A stretch of 64,000 nucleotides of DNA from Sorex araneus (lineage: Eukaryota > Chordata > Mammalia > Eulipotyphla > Soricidae): contig NC_073306.1 in the NCBI RefSeq assembly GCF_027595985.1, positions 102,468,984-102,532,983 on the forward strand, given 5' to 3'. How positions within the stretch are numbered: position 1 is the first letter of the stretch; each line of letters begins with the position of its first letter. Of this stretch, positions 33,098 to 45,239 are shown in pieces. Made by a program: the position numbers and the translations under genes. The notes below the pieces were generated by a model. The model did no database searches and was not told the origin of the DNA. It saw only the letters and a list, made by a program, of their open reading frames with translations.

Positions 33098-33665
33098 TCA
33101 CGATCACGATCACAAAATCGGGTTAATCATCAATTTCTTGAGCGGGCTCAGTAAACTCTCCATTCGTCCTTTCCCTGAGATCTTAGAAGTCTCTCTCACC
33201 TCGGCCCTCCCAATGATGTCGCAATGGAGGTTCTTTCAGGGTTAGGGGAATGGGATCCAGCTTGTTACTGGATTTAGCATATAAATATACCATGGGAAGC
33301 TTGCAAGGCTGTCCCATGTGGACAGGAAACTCTCAGAAGCTTGCCAGTTTCTCCCAGAGAGAAAAGTAGGCTACAAGATATTGCCTGGCCGCAAAGTGGC
33401 CACGTGCTTCTGGGAGCTCACTTTTAAGTCTCTGGATGTTGGCCGTAGATGGGACTACACACTCCTGGGTTCCTGGGCCGGTACCTTCATGCGTGAGGCT
33501 TGTCCGAATGTGCGGAGAGGGGCCTCCAGCATGGCTGTAGCTAGGTTCTGATGGTCTTCGGCTGCCAGGAGCTCTGCTTGGGATGGGGAGAGAAGCTGGG
33601 GCCCATCCCCTCCGAGGGGCCCTGGGGAAGACAGCCAGGCGTGCGCGCAAGAGACACTTTGCATA
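33098..33665 (-). mobile_element. Family C retroposon (~570 bp) with RTE-like tail
   Basis: It is inserted in the L1 ORF1-ORF2 spacer with a short TSD-like 'aaaccat' on both sides. On the minus strand it starts with a GC-rich unique part (33665 to about 33350), then a type B-like middle ('gaaactggcaagcttctgag', 'ccattcccctaaccctgaaa'), then the tail ending in repeats of 'cgtgat'. The window's first 128 bases are a second copy of the 3' part. The 144-codon minus-strand frame (33333-33767) overlaps it but has no known domain. Confidence 0.75.
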
Positions 33666-33760
33666 AACCATACATAAAAGAACGACTAAAGGGGCTACTA
33701 TAAGACAAGAAATAAACCTACAAGCACAACCAAACCCTACAGAAAGATGGCACAAAACCC

Positions 33761-34872
33761 ATGACAATAATCTCCCTCAATGTCAATGGTCTAAATGCAC
33801 TAATTAAGAGACACAGAGTAACAAGATGGTTTGGAAAACTGAACCCAACATTCTGCAGCCTACAAGAAACACATCTGAATAGTCAGAGCAAACACAGACT
33901 CAAAGTTAAAGGATGGAAAACAATCCTGCAAGCGAACAACTCCTTCAAAAACGCTGGGGTGGCCATACTAGTATCCGACAACATAGATTTCAGGTTGAAA
34001 ATTATTAGAAGGGACAGTGAAAGCCAATTTTTACTAGTCAAGGGATATGTACAGCAGGAAGAAATCACACTCCTAAACGTGTATGTACCTAATGAGGGAC
34101 AAGCTAAATACTTAAAACAACTGCTAACAGATTTTAACAAGGACATTTCTAAAAACACAATGATAGTTGGAGACTTCAACACTGCCCTATAACCTCTAGA
34201 TAGATCTACAAGATTAAAACTCAGCAAGTAAACAATGGCTTTGAAGTAAGAGATAGAAGAGAAAGAACTACTAGATCTATATAAGGCTTTGCATCCCCAA
34301 AAGAAAGAATACCCTTTTCCCCTCCCCCCCAGTGCACAGGGAACATTTTCCACAATAGACCATGTTCTGGGTCACAAAATATATCTCAATAAAATCAGGA
34401 AGATAGAAATTGTATCAACTATCTTTGCAGACCACGATGCACTGAAGATAGAAGTCAACAACACACAGACTGCTGGTGGAAATGCCAAATGGCTCAGCCC
34501 TTTTGGAAAATAGTATGGACGCTGCTCAAAAAATTAGAAATTGAGCTACCATTTGACCCAGCAATACCACTTCTGGGAATATATCCCGGAGATGCAAAAA
34601 AGTATAGTAGAAATGACATCTGCACTTGCATGTTCATTGCAGCACTGTTTACAATAGACAGAATCTGGAAAAATCCCGAGTGCCTGAGAATGGATGACTA
34701 GTTAAGGAAACTTTGGTACATCTACACAATGGAGTACTATGCAACTGTTAGAAAAGATGAAGTCATGAAGTTTGCATATAGGTGGAGCAACATGGAAAGT
34801 ATCGTGTTAAGTGAAATGAGTCAGAAAGAGAGGGACAGACATAGAAAGATTGCACTCATTTGTGGAATGTAA
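33761..34872 (+). pseudogene. L1 ORF2 with reverse transcriptase deleted
   Basis: The start 'MTIISLNVNGLNALIKRHR' and 'CSLQETHL' are the apurinic-type endonuclease of L1, which nicks target DNA. 'IVGDFNTAL' and 'FADHDALKIEV' are later endonuclease motifs. The frame hits TAA at 34190-34192 and more stops before 34289. At about 34458 it jumps from the endonuclease end to the C-terminal 'LPFDPAIPLLGIYPGD' and 'YIYTMEYYATVRKDEV', ending at TAA 34870-34872. The whole central reverse transcriptase, normally about 2 kb, is missing and the frame shifts near 34490. Confidence 0.9.
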
Positions 34873-35329
34873 AGTAACAGAATGGGAGACTAACACCCAA
34901 GAATAGCATAGATAAGTACCAGGAGGATATTTCACAGCTTAGAAGTCAGCTTCGCATGCTGGGGGAAAATGCAGCTCAGATAGAGAAGGGACCACCAAGT
35001 AAAGGGTGCTGGGAGGGCACGCTTGGGATGGCAGAGGCGGGCTGAAAGTAGACTATAGACTGAACATGATGGCCACTTAATACCTCTACTGTAAACCACA
35101 ACATCCAAAAGGAGAGAGAGAACAAAAGGGAATGCCCTGCCACAGGGTTGGGGCGGGGTGGGGGAGAAGAGGTGGGGGTAGTGGGAGGGATTCTGGGACC
35201 ATTGGTGGTGGAAAATGGGCACTGGGGAGGGATGGGTACTCAATCATTGTATGACTGAAATGCAAGCACGGTAGTTTGTAAATCTGTAACAGTACCCCCA
35301 CAGTGATTCACTAATAGACTTTTTTTTTT
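34873..35329 (+). repeat. L1 3' UTR ending in a T-run
   Basis: It contains a G-rich stretch near 35150-35165 and 'attggtggtggaaaatgggc', 'actggggagggatgggtact', 'cacagtgattcactaataga', then about ten T before the flanking repeat. The 56588-57050 and 10908-11300 segments are the same subfamily in reverse. Confidence 0.85.
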
Positions 35330-35371
35330 AATTCCACACAAATATTGTAAATTCTTGGTTTAAAAAATATC

Positions 35372-35540
35372 CAGGGTCTGATGTGAGATAAGGCCCTGGT
35401 AAGGCACTTGCTTTGCTCATGCCTGAACTGAGTTTAATCCTCAGTACCACATATGGTTCCCTGAGCACTGACAGTAGAGTAACAGAGCCAGGAATAAGCT
35501 CTGAGTGTTGCCAGATATGGCCCAGAAACCAAAAATGAAA
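35372..35540 (+). repeat. Old type A SINE
   Basis: Diverged: 'aaggcacttgctttgctcat', 'gagtttaatcctcagtacca', 'catatggttccctgagcact' and 'tgttgccagatatggccc' follow the type A order. There is no clear TSD. Confidence 0.75.
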
Positions 35541-37669
35541 ACAGAATCTTTCTGCAGTCTCAGGATATTCTTAAATTAACTTATAGGTTAAAATTCAATT
35601 AGAACTTAGCTTCTATTTTTTTTTGTTTTTTCAAGTATAAATCAGGCAAAAGCATGTTATCCTAACAAACACTTCTAGAATTTCTAGAATTACCTTTGAT
35701 TTCACATCATGTAAACATGTTACAATTTTTCCTGCTAATGAGTTGTTGATAATTCCACAATGGAACATGTAACTAGCAGACATTTCTACCCTGAGCTACA
35801 TATGTCTTGTTCTGTATTTTATGTAGAACAGACAGTGCTGTGAGTGAATTTTCTTTAATTGTGAAAAATTTAAACATTCCTAACCAAAGCAACATTTATA
35901 CATTGTCCAAATATGTAGACAGACTTGCAGGGTGCGGATGGGGGAGGAGTTTGCAAGCTGGCAAAACAAACCCATTGTTTTGAAATTAAGAACCTCCAAT
36001 ATGTTAACATATGGATTATAGTACATTTAAGTACATGGTTTTAAACCTAATTTAAAATATAACTAGTAATAGATGCTTTTAAAAGCTAATGTCAACTCAA
36101 ATTTTGGTATAAACTTGAAACAGTTTGTAAACCGCTGTGTTGACACACAGTACAATGTAGCATAATTTAGGCCCTAATCCCAAGCTTAAATTCTATAGCT
36201 GAGTAATATGGAGTTATCTTCTTTAAGCTTCAGTGACTGCATCTGTTCTGAGATTTAAATAAGATAATGCACAGAAAGCTGTTAGCCAGAATGCTAGTTA
36301 TGATAATGGTGATGATAAACTCTGCTCAATTGTCAATTTGTCTCTGATGATTCTTCTGATCAGCCCATTTCAACCTGTAATATGCCAGGTCTCCCCAGCA
36401 CACCTCTGTTCTCCCTTCAAACTCCTCTACTTCTTTCTATTTTACTTATCATTTTCTAGAAAACTATTAGCCATCAATCATCTGAATATTATTGCAGCGA
36501 AAGAAACAGCAAATATCATATAGGTTCTATACAGATCTACTCATACTTCCTACACAAAAAGCCCTCTAATGTACTATTAGTGGATTGTTATAAGTTGAAG
36601 CAAAACCCAAGTTTATTACAAATTTGAATAGAATTTCTTAGAAAACAGCAAGTTTTGTTTCTGTTGTTCATCAAATATTTCAAACAGTGCCTGTAACTTA
36701 GTCAAGAAAAAATTAAAACTTACATGTAATATTTAATGTTAAATAATTATACTTAATAATATGTGTTATGCTATATTATATTACATCATTATATTTAATA
36801 ATATTCAATGTATCATAGTATCTAAAATATCTTATGATAATTAGATTTCCTTGGGACAAATAAGCCATAACTTCAGATTTTATTAAGCTGTGAATAAATT
36901 TTAAGCCTAATTGTTTTTACTGGCATTTCCTTTTTCTTCCCTTTGGTGTTACCCATGTTTAACTAGAATCTAATTTGGTTTCATTGATACCACTAAGATT
37001 TAGGTTCAAGAGGGAGAGAATTGGAATGATTCCATAGGCAAAGAATGATATAAAAGTATAGTCCTTCTCACCACTTCAAGCACAGCCTAGCACCTGCTGC
37101 TGCCTGCAAGCAGTGGGTAGAATTGTTCAAAATAGCTTATGTGTTCACAAGAAAAATGGCCTCTCCCTTATTCAGTGAAGGAGGAACAATAATTTTCCAA
37201 CAGATTCCAGAAAAAGCAGTATCAATGATAATCTAGAAATATAACCTATCCTGTTATATTAGGCACATTCTTTTTTCCTAAAGATTACATCTGTTATGTC
37301 AATCACTTTCCCTTCCCTTCCTTTTAGTTGCAACATTACATTTTTATTTTTCCATGCATACATCTCTCAGTTAAATGACTTAGCATGAGAAATTTTAAAA
37401 TTATTTTCTGTGAACAATTATTAATGACATTTAAAAATAAGATAATTTCCTTAAGATTAGTCAAAAACATAATTTGACAGAACATAACTATGTAATCTTA
37501 AGATACATTTCATGAATACTGGTAGGTATGAAGTGACCACACAAAGTATATGTGATACTATCATCCCAACAAGATAGAAATTACCCATTAATAACCAATC
37601 TGCTATAATATTTAGTATAAGTAATGCATATATTATCTACTCATGCATTTTGTAAATCTTCCAAATACA
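35541..37669. other. Intergenic DNA, no gene seen
   Basis: Long AT-rich stretch with no recognisable repeat or gene. The 61-codon frame at 36338-36523 has no splice context or domain. Confidence 0.45.
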
Positions 37670-37671
37670 TA

Positions 37672-37930
37672 TAGACATAGCACAGTGGGTAGGGCATTTG
37701 CCTTGTGTGCAGTCGACCCGGATTCGATTCCTTCATCCCTCTCGGAGAGCCTGGCAAGCTACCAAGAGATTTCTGGCCGCATGGCAGAGCCTGGCAAGCC
37801 CCTCAGGGCGTATTTGATACACCAAAAACAGTAACAACAAGTCTCACAATGGAGACGTTACTGGTGCCCGCTCGAGCAAATTGATGAGCAACAGGATGAC
37901 AGTGATGACAATGATACCATGATACAAATA
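37672..37930 (+). repeat. Type B SINE, nearly full length
   Basis: Starts 'agacatagcacagtgggtag', has 'ggattcgattcc', the repeated 'gagcctggcaagc' motif twice, and the RTE-like tail 'tgcccgctcgagcaaattga' ending in 'gacagtgatgacaatgatac'. Confidence 0.92.
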
Positions 37931-37934
37931 GACA

Positions 37935-39540
37935 ACCAGTCCTTCCTTTGTAAACTGAACTCAACAGTATTTTAAAAGCATCCTATACTATTCTCAAGTG
38001 GCATTCAGTCTAGGGATGTGAAGATAATTCAACATATGCAAGTCAGTTCAAATAATATATCACATCAACAAAATGAAAGATAAATATTATATGAAAATAT
38101 CAATAGATACAGAGAAAACTTAAAAGAGTCAACCTCTATGATTTTAACAAATGCTCAACAAAATGGGTATAGAAGAAAACTATATCAGTGAAGTAAGGGC
38201 CATCTATAACAAAAGCATAGCCAAGATCATGCTCAATGACATGAAAAAATAAAACTAAAAATATTTCCTTTGAGATCAGACTCATGCCAAAGATATTCTT
38301 CATCACTGCTATCATCCATGTTAGCTATTGATGTCCAAGCTTCAGCAATTAGGCAAGTCGAGAAGGGAAGGTCTCTCAAAAGGTGTTGAGAAAACTGGCT
38401 ACCCAAATGTAAAAGTAGTCAATATATGAATTAAATTAAACCCATTATCACACTATAGATATATAATATAATTCAAAATCAATTCAAAATGGAATACAGA
38501 CCTCAATGTTAGGCTGGAATCTATGAAATACACGGAGGAGCACATAGGAAGAACTCTCCATGATACTGACTTCAGAGTTGCCGTCAATAATTTGAGTTCG
38601 CTGGCAAAGAAAACAAAAGCAAGAGCAAACACTGAACTAAATAAAACTAAAAAGCCTCTGAACTTCAAAAAAAGATTATGGGCTAAAATAGAACCAAGGC
38701 TTGGTAGAGATTTTTCCTGCACGTGTGAGGCAAAGCCCTGGGTTCCTGGCATCACATGGTCCCTCCAGCACGACAAAGAGTACCCTAAAGCAACAATTCA
38801 GGGGTGATCCCTGAGCACCCCATTGCATGTGGTTCTAAAAACAACATAAAATTAAAAGAGAAAAAACAACAGAGACACTGTACTATCTATTGGAGGTAGA
38901 TAAAATTCACAGATAATTCAACAACAAAATTAAACAAACCCATTCAAAAATGGTTAAAGAGCTGAACAAACACTTCTCTAAAGAATACACAGAGATGTGG
39001 GTTGGGGGGAGCATAAGAAAAATGTGTTCAATAACACTATTATTGAGATAATGCAAATCAGAATGACAATAAGACATCACTTCACTTGACTGTACCCAAA
39101 AGTCTGAACATATGCTGTGTTGTTTAGGATATGATGAAAAAGGATCTGTCTGGATAGACCTGAGAATTATGAACATTCTCAAAAATTTAAAATTCAAGCC
39201 ACTGCATGATCGAGTAATGTACTTTTTGACATCTATTCCAAGAATACGAAGTCATGAATTTGAAGATAGATGCAGACCTCTGGTCATTATAGTTCTATTT
39301 AAAATAGCCAACATCTGGAAAGAACTCAAGTGCCCAACAACCGATCAGTGGATACAGAAATTACGGATAAAGAAATTGTAATGTATAAATAAAATGGAAA
39401 ACCACTAAGCTGTAAGAAAAGATGAAATCTTGTATTTTGTTGCAATCTTAATGAAGCTAGAGGGTATATCATGTTAAGTGAAATGAATTAGAAGGAAAAA
39501 GAAATACACTGAATGACCATGAATATAAAGAAAATGGATT
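37935..39540 (+). repeat. Old L1 ORF2 segment
   Basis: Diverged L1 in forward order: 'gggatgtgaagataattcaa', 'aaatgctcaacaaaatgggt', 'atgctcaatgacatgaaaaa', then 'ccagatcagtggata'-like and 'ctaagctgtaagaaaagatg' near the ORF2 end. The frame is full of stops. The minus-strand frames here are by-products. A SINE interrupts it at 38695-38850. Confidence 0.8.
38695..38850 (+). repeat. Old type A SINE inside L1
   Basis: 'cctgggttcctggcatcaca', 'tggtccctccagcac', 'caggggtgatccctgagcac' and an A-rich end fit a strongly diverged type A element lying within old L1 sequence. Confidence 0.6.
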
Positions 39541-40225
39541 ATAAAGGAAGTGAAAAGACACTGGCCAATTAAAACAATGCAGTAAATCTTGAGCACTGCC
39601 AGGTATGATCCCAAAATCAAACAAAGAAACAAGAGATAGTAGTAGGTAAAGTGCTGCCTTGCTCACAGCCAGCGCCAATGTTGGTTGGTTTGAAGAAGAA
39701 ATGGAACTTTATTTCCACAAATACAGGGGCAATTCCCATTATGGGTAGTTAAAATAGGGGTTGAGGTCTCAAAGAAACTAGACCCCAGAAGTACCCTGAC
39801 ACTGAGAATAAGGACTGAGGGATTTCCCAGACTGAGATGGACTTTGCAGGCCACAGATATTCTCCAGCTTCCATGCCCCCTCGTTCCCAAATGTAAACCC
39901 TGATATTCTGCCAATGGAACTGAGTTTTCCAAGTATGAGGAGAGTCCAGGAGGGGGGAAGAGAGGATAGACAAGAAAACTAAAGAAAAGGTGGTGGGCTA
40001 TTGTTGGAGGGATGTTAGCACTTGGGTGGTGTGGGAATTGCATTACTGCAACTTATTATATAACCGAAACAAATGCTAATTTTATTATAAACTCTTATGC
40101 CTCCGTGGTGGAGGGGAATGACACTGAAAATGCCATCAATCAGGGTTCTCTAAATAGGCAGAACAAATAGGATAAATGGATGATTATTCATTATAATGAA
40201 TTGGTTCACATGGGTATGGATATTG

Positions 40226-40440
40226 AAAGTTCTAAGATTAGTTCTAAGATTTGAGAACTGGAGAGATAATAGGGTGCTTGCCTTCCATAGCATAACTGAT
40301 CTAAATTCAATCTCAGAAATCTCATTAGGTTCTCCAAACAAGGCTATGATTCCTGAATGAAAAACCAGGAGTAATCCCTGAGCACTGTGGGTGCGGCCCC
40401 AAAACAAAAACAAACAAAAATAAGTTCTTAGATTTTGTAT
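40226..40440 (+). repeat. Old type A SINE with TSD-like flanks
   Basis: 'gttctaagat' before and 'gttcttagat' after bracket a diverged type A copy ('gaactggagagataataggg', 'accaggagtaatccctgagc', 'gtgcggccccaaaac'). Confidence 0.75.
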
Positions 40441-40754
40441 CCAAAAGTCCAAAAATCTGAAAACTATAAGAGACTATGATACAAAGTCCAATCTCAATTT
40501 GAGGGTAAAAGATTAAGCTACAGTTCAATAATCCTGCAGAAGAAGTTCATTCTCTTTTTTGTTTTATTCTGGCCCTGAAGTGATCGGATAAACTGTTTTA
40601 CACTGAAAAGGAGATGTCAAAAGCTTGTCTCAATCAGAAAATACCTTCATAGACACAGAAATAATGCTTAAACAAATATCTTGTCACACCGTGGTCTACT
40701 GGATATCTCGTATGATATAAACTACCCATGTTATAATAACCCTTACCAATTTTT

Positions 40755-41469
40755 CTCTCATCTGCATCTTCTTTTTTTTTATTTTTTTTCTCTTTTTTTT
40801 TAATTTATTTTATTGAATCACCAAGTGGAAAGTTACAAAGTTCTCAGGCTTATATCTCAGTTACACAATGCTCAAACACCCATCCCTTCACCAGTGCCCA
40901 TATTCCACCACCAATAAAAACAAAAACAAAAGCAAAAACAAAACAAACAAACAAACAAAAGTATACATCCCACCCCTCACCCCCCAACCCACCCCGTACT
41001 TGAGTGATAATTTCACTTCCTTTTCTCTTTACCTTGATTACATTCCAGATTTCAACACATAACTCACTATTGTTGTTAGAGTTTCAAAACAGACTCACTA
41101 TTTTTGTTGGAATTTATCCCCTAACAATACAGCTCTATTAACAAGGAAATATTTGATAATAAGTTTTCCACTGATAAGAATGAAGAGATAATATGTCTTC
41201 ATTTTACAATTTCTGTATTATAGTAATTAAGTCCATGGAGATTTAAGTTTGAAAATGAATCATTTCCGTTCCTGGAACAGCATGTAGCCAAAGTTAGTTC
41301 ACAGTCTCCATACATGGGTGCAAGCACTTGCTGGAACCCCAAATCCTAAAGCTGTCTCTGGTTCCCGCTCGTTCCACATCCACCGGCTCTGCAGAGGCAT
41401 GGGCACCCGGGCCGAAAACCCGGCCGGCCGGAGCCGAGCACCGGCCCCGGCTCTCATCTGCATCTTCTT
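40755..41469 (-). mobile_element. Short composite retroposon, full length, 19-bp TSD
   Basis: The element is 40774-41450 between exact 19-bp repeats starting 'ctctcatctgcatcttc' (40755-40773 and 41451-41469). On the minus strand it begins with a CpG-rich module ('ggctccggccggccgggttt', 'tgcagagccggtggatgtgg', 'gggaaccagagacagcttta'), about 170 bp, which is the same module as in 31612-32690. It then passes into the L1-type 3' UTR and an A/AAAC-rich tail. At 677 bp with both ends intact it shows that module plus 3' UTR is a complete mobile unit. Confidence 0.9.
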
Positions 41470-41721
41470 AAGCCAAAACTAATTTCCAGATAATTAAAAT
41501 AACATAGTCATAAATTGCCCAACATAATACAGCTCTCCTCTCATTTAAATACACTAATCTCTTCTCTAGAAAAGAAGGTAAATTATTTGATGATGTTTTC
41601 TTTTCTCCTAATATTCAGTATCACATTTTATTATTATTTCGCATCAAATTTTACACCACTAAATTTAGCTATGTAGTATGAAATTATATATGACATCATA
41701 TCTTAATACTGTAATATATAT

Positions 41722-41900
41722 GGGGGCTAGAGATTTAGAACAGCTGGCAGAGTGCTTGCCTTGCACTGTGGCTGAGCAGGGTTCAGTACCGGGCATTCAG
41801 TATGGTCCCCACTGCACCACTATGAGTGATCCCTGAGAGTAGAGCCAGAGGTAAACTCTGGGCATAGCCAGGTGGGGTTCTAAAATAAAACAAAACAATA
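41722..41900 (+). repeat. Old type A SINE
   Basis: 'ggggctagagatttagaaca' head, 'gggttcagtaccgggcat', 'gtgatccctgagagtagagc' and 'atagccaggtggggttc' in type A order, with many substitutions. Confidence 0.8.
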
Positions 41901-41943
41901 CTATTCTATAAAGTCAATACATTTTGAGTTATATAAGGAATGT

Positions 41944-42155
41944 GAGGAACATATCACTGTCACTGTTATCCCGTTGCTCATCAATTTGCTTGAGTGGGCA
42001 CCAGTAACCTCTCTCATTGTGAGACTTACTGTTACTGTTTTTGGCATATCAAATACACCACGGGTAGCTTGCCAGGTACTGCCATGCAGGCATGATACTC
42101 TTGGTTGCTTGCCGGGCTCTCTGAGAGGGGTGAAGGAATCGAACGAGGAACATAT
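41944..42155 (-). repeat. Type B SINE, head truncated, 11-bp TSD
   Basis: The element is 41955-42144 between 'gaggaacatat' at 41944-41954 and 42145-42155. In its own orientation the tRNA-like head is missing up to box B, so this is a 5'-truncated copy that still integrated with a TSD. Confidence 0.92.
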
Positions 42156-42475
42156 ACATAATGCAAATGTTTGCAGAACAAAAGAAAAAAATCCATGATT
42201 TTATGCCACAGATTATGGCTCCCAATTTCCTCTTGGTAGTCCGGATCAATCATTATAGTCAACACTATAACTCCCTCTTTCGTCTGTTGATTAAGGGGTA
42301 TGAGAATCTCAAGTGGCTGGCCAGCAGTTGTATTTTCCAATTCAATGGTATCACTGTGTCTCCTAAACACAGCAATTTCTAGAGGCATTCCTTATTCTAG
42401 AAATTAAACTACTAAACTAGCAGAACATAAGAACATGGAATTAGGAAGAAAAAAGTGCTAGTGGGTCTTTAGGAT

Positions 42476-42694
42476 AGAAATTGTGAAGGGGGAGCTGGAG
42501 CAATAGTACAGTGGGTAGGTCATTTGCCTTGCACACAGCCAACCCAGGTTCGATTCCCAGCATCCCATATGGTCCCCTGAGCACCGCCAGGGTTAATTAC
42601 TGAGTGCAGAGCCAGGAGTGACCCCTGTGCATTGCCAGGTGTGACCCAAAAAGCAAAAAAAAAAAAAAAAAAAAAAACCAGAAATTGTGAAGGG
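42476..42694 (+). repeat. Type A SINE with 15-bp TSD
   Basis: The element is 42491-42679 between 'agaaattgtgaaggg' at 42476-42490 and 42680-42694. It has a long A-tail of over 20 A, so it is probably recent. Confidence 0.97.
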
Positions 42695-45239
42695 TCTCAT
42701 TCCCATTTCTTCCCTTTGTATCTTAAGCCCAAGAATTATGCAATAGAAGAAATGGCACCAGATATTGGTTTCCAATCTAAAACATATAGAGCCTTCTGGA
42801 AAATCTTGGTCTCATCCCACAAGAAGGGGAGAAACATGATAATGCCAGTAAATTCTGTGGTCAAGGACCCATTGACACACTTCTTTTGCTATAAATAATC
42901 CCTTTGCTCAAAAGCAATGCTGTATGGAATACTATAATAGTGGATTCAGATGCTTATTTTCCTTCCCTAGAATCATAAACATATGTATACATCAGACATG
43001 TTTAAAAACAGTAATATTGCATATTTGTCAAAGTGAACATTTCAATCAGTGAATGCTTTGGGAAATTACGTTGTAATAGAATTTTCAGAGATGAAGGCTC
43101 CTTAGAGATTATCTAGTGGCTTTTAAACTTTTTAAAGCTCAAAATTATTCCTTCAAGAAAGCTATTATGTAAAGCAGGTAAAATTAGGCTTTACTGTATA
43201 TAAAAGCAGAGTTGAGTGGGAGGTGGTGCAGAGAATGAGGTAAAGATTACTCAGGAAAGGCACTTCCCATAACCCCCCGCGATGTTTTGTCAAAAATATA
43301 CTCAAAAAGCAGTGGAGTCCCCTCATTAATTAAATGGAACCCAGTCACTTCTGAGGGGAAAAGAATAATGAAGCTCTGTGACTACACATGTAAAAAAGTA
43401 AGATAAATTTTGATATTTTTACAATGCTTTGTGGCTAACTCTGCTTGCACTTTAGGAATCTGAGTCAGCCTGACTTGCCTAACATTCTATAAATAGGGTA
43501 TAGTTTCTTGAGCTGAAGCATTTTCACTTAATAGGCATATCATTGCTTAGGTTTATTATCTTGTTATTTTGTACCAGTTCACAAATATGGATCAATGACA
43601 CAAAATTAAACAGCGAAGCATAAAAGCGGTTTTGAAAATACCGACATAAATAGTACAATAAAGAACAAATTATAAATGAAACTTGCATTAATTATTTAAT
43701 ATATGATTAACTACAATTATTTAATTACATTCATTATTTAAGTCATGGGACTTGGGTATAGATTTAAATTAAAAATCTAAAAGTTCTGAGACCAATGACT
43801 GTCTATGAACAACATTTTTTTGTATCACAAGCTAATGTCTGAGCCAGGGGTGTGGTTTTCTTCCTGCTTTACAGATAAATTTCATGGCTACATAACGCAG
43901 GAGAGGTTTTATTGGAAATGGTTAAGACTTCGAGGCCAGATTCAACAAGAAGAGAAGGAGAGGAAGTATTCTATTCATTCACTCCCCATTATCCATAGAG
44001 AGAAAAGCTATGATCAGGTGACGTTATTTCACTTTTTTTATAGGGCAAATTTTAACATCTGTCAACAGGGGAACTACACAATCTGCTTGGCAAAAGAAAG
44101 TTAGGATTTGACAAGCCGGAAGTTAATCCAAATTGTCTTGGAGAGACAGCTTTCAGGACACAGATATGTGGTTAAGACATGGGTATTTATGTTCCCTGTC
44201 TCGATCCTGAGTAATTAAACTGGGGTACAACTCCACCACATGGAGAATGAGTAGGAATGGGATTCAGACCTACCAAAATTTTTCAAGACACTAACAGTGA
44301 ACACTCAAGGTCACTTATGTACAATACTACTCATTGTATAACAGTTAAGTGATTGACAGCAATGATGTGGAATAAGTCAGTATTCTGTGTTAAATATCTT
44401 AGGGTTAATTTTTGCTCATATCAACCAAGATACCCACAGGAAACAGATGGCATAAGGTGATAAAAGAGGGAATTTTAGTAAAGAAATTATTTATAAATAT
44501 GTGGCCAGACATAATGGAAACAAATGAACAAGGCATAGGGAAGCATCCTGGGGCTAGCAGCAGGAAGGAGCCAGACCAAATACCCCCAGGCCTGAAAGGA
44601 CAAGATGGTTACTGAAAGCCAGAGAAAATTGCACAGTACAGGAACTGAGTGACAGAAGGTGACTCTCGAGGAGGTTTCACAGCTGTTTCTAACTTAAGAT
44701 CCTACACAAAGGAAAAAAGGAGATTAAAGGACCCTTATCTCCACCTTACAGATTTCTTAGGATATTCCTTCCCATCTAGGATGTTGGTCAAATCAAACCA
44801 CAAGTCAGAGTGCAAGGAATAGGTCAATCCAGTTGAAAGAATGAATAAAGCTCAGTCTTGCATGGCACGAAGCCAAGTAAAGAAGGTAAAGATTGAATAT
44901 GAGAGTTGAAGAGCGATTGCCATCATGTCAGAGATAGCAGCACAAAGAAAGTACAGGAAGTAAGAGAAAGGTTACAGAATATGGAATGCATAAGGAAAGA
45001 CTCTGAGTCAAAGACTTGAAGTTGTCAGTAAGATTGATAAGTAAAATTAATAAGTTGCTAAGTAAGTTGATCAGTAAATTGGTAAGATTGTTTTTGTGTT
45101 TGGAGAATAATTAGTTTCATCTGAAGAGTTAGTTTCATCTGAAGAGATAAAAGGTCCACTGGAAGGAACTGGAGAAAGAGAAACGAACAGATGGGTCCAC
45201 AATAGAAAAGTATACACTTCAAAAAATGGTTGCAGATTA
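42695..45239. other. Intergenic DNA, no gene seen
   Basis: No recognisable repeat or exon. The 99-codon frame at 43805-44104 has no domain and no clear splice sites; it could be checked against transcripts. Confidence 0.4.

Larger units (their letters stand above)
25601..35337 (+). mobile_element. L1 element carrying four nested insertions
   Basis: An 8-bp direct repeat 'aattccac' (25601-25608 and 35330-35337) brackets L1 sequence in order: 5' UTR (25609-25736 and 30464-30900), ORF1 (about 30950-33090), ORF2 endonuclease (33761-34460), ORF2 C-terminus (34460-34872) and 3' UTR (34873-35329). Removing the retrovirus, a type B SINE, a composite retroposon and family C restores a continuous L1 order. 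The reverse transcriptase part of ORF2 is deleted. The 3' end finishes in a T-run instead of an A-run, which is unusual. The short TSD makes the outer boundary less certain than the internal assignments. Confidence 0.75.

Noticed and set aside
33333-33767. 144-codon minus-strand frame
   Set aside because: It spans the family C element and its junction with L1, with no domain or start context that supports a gene.
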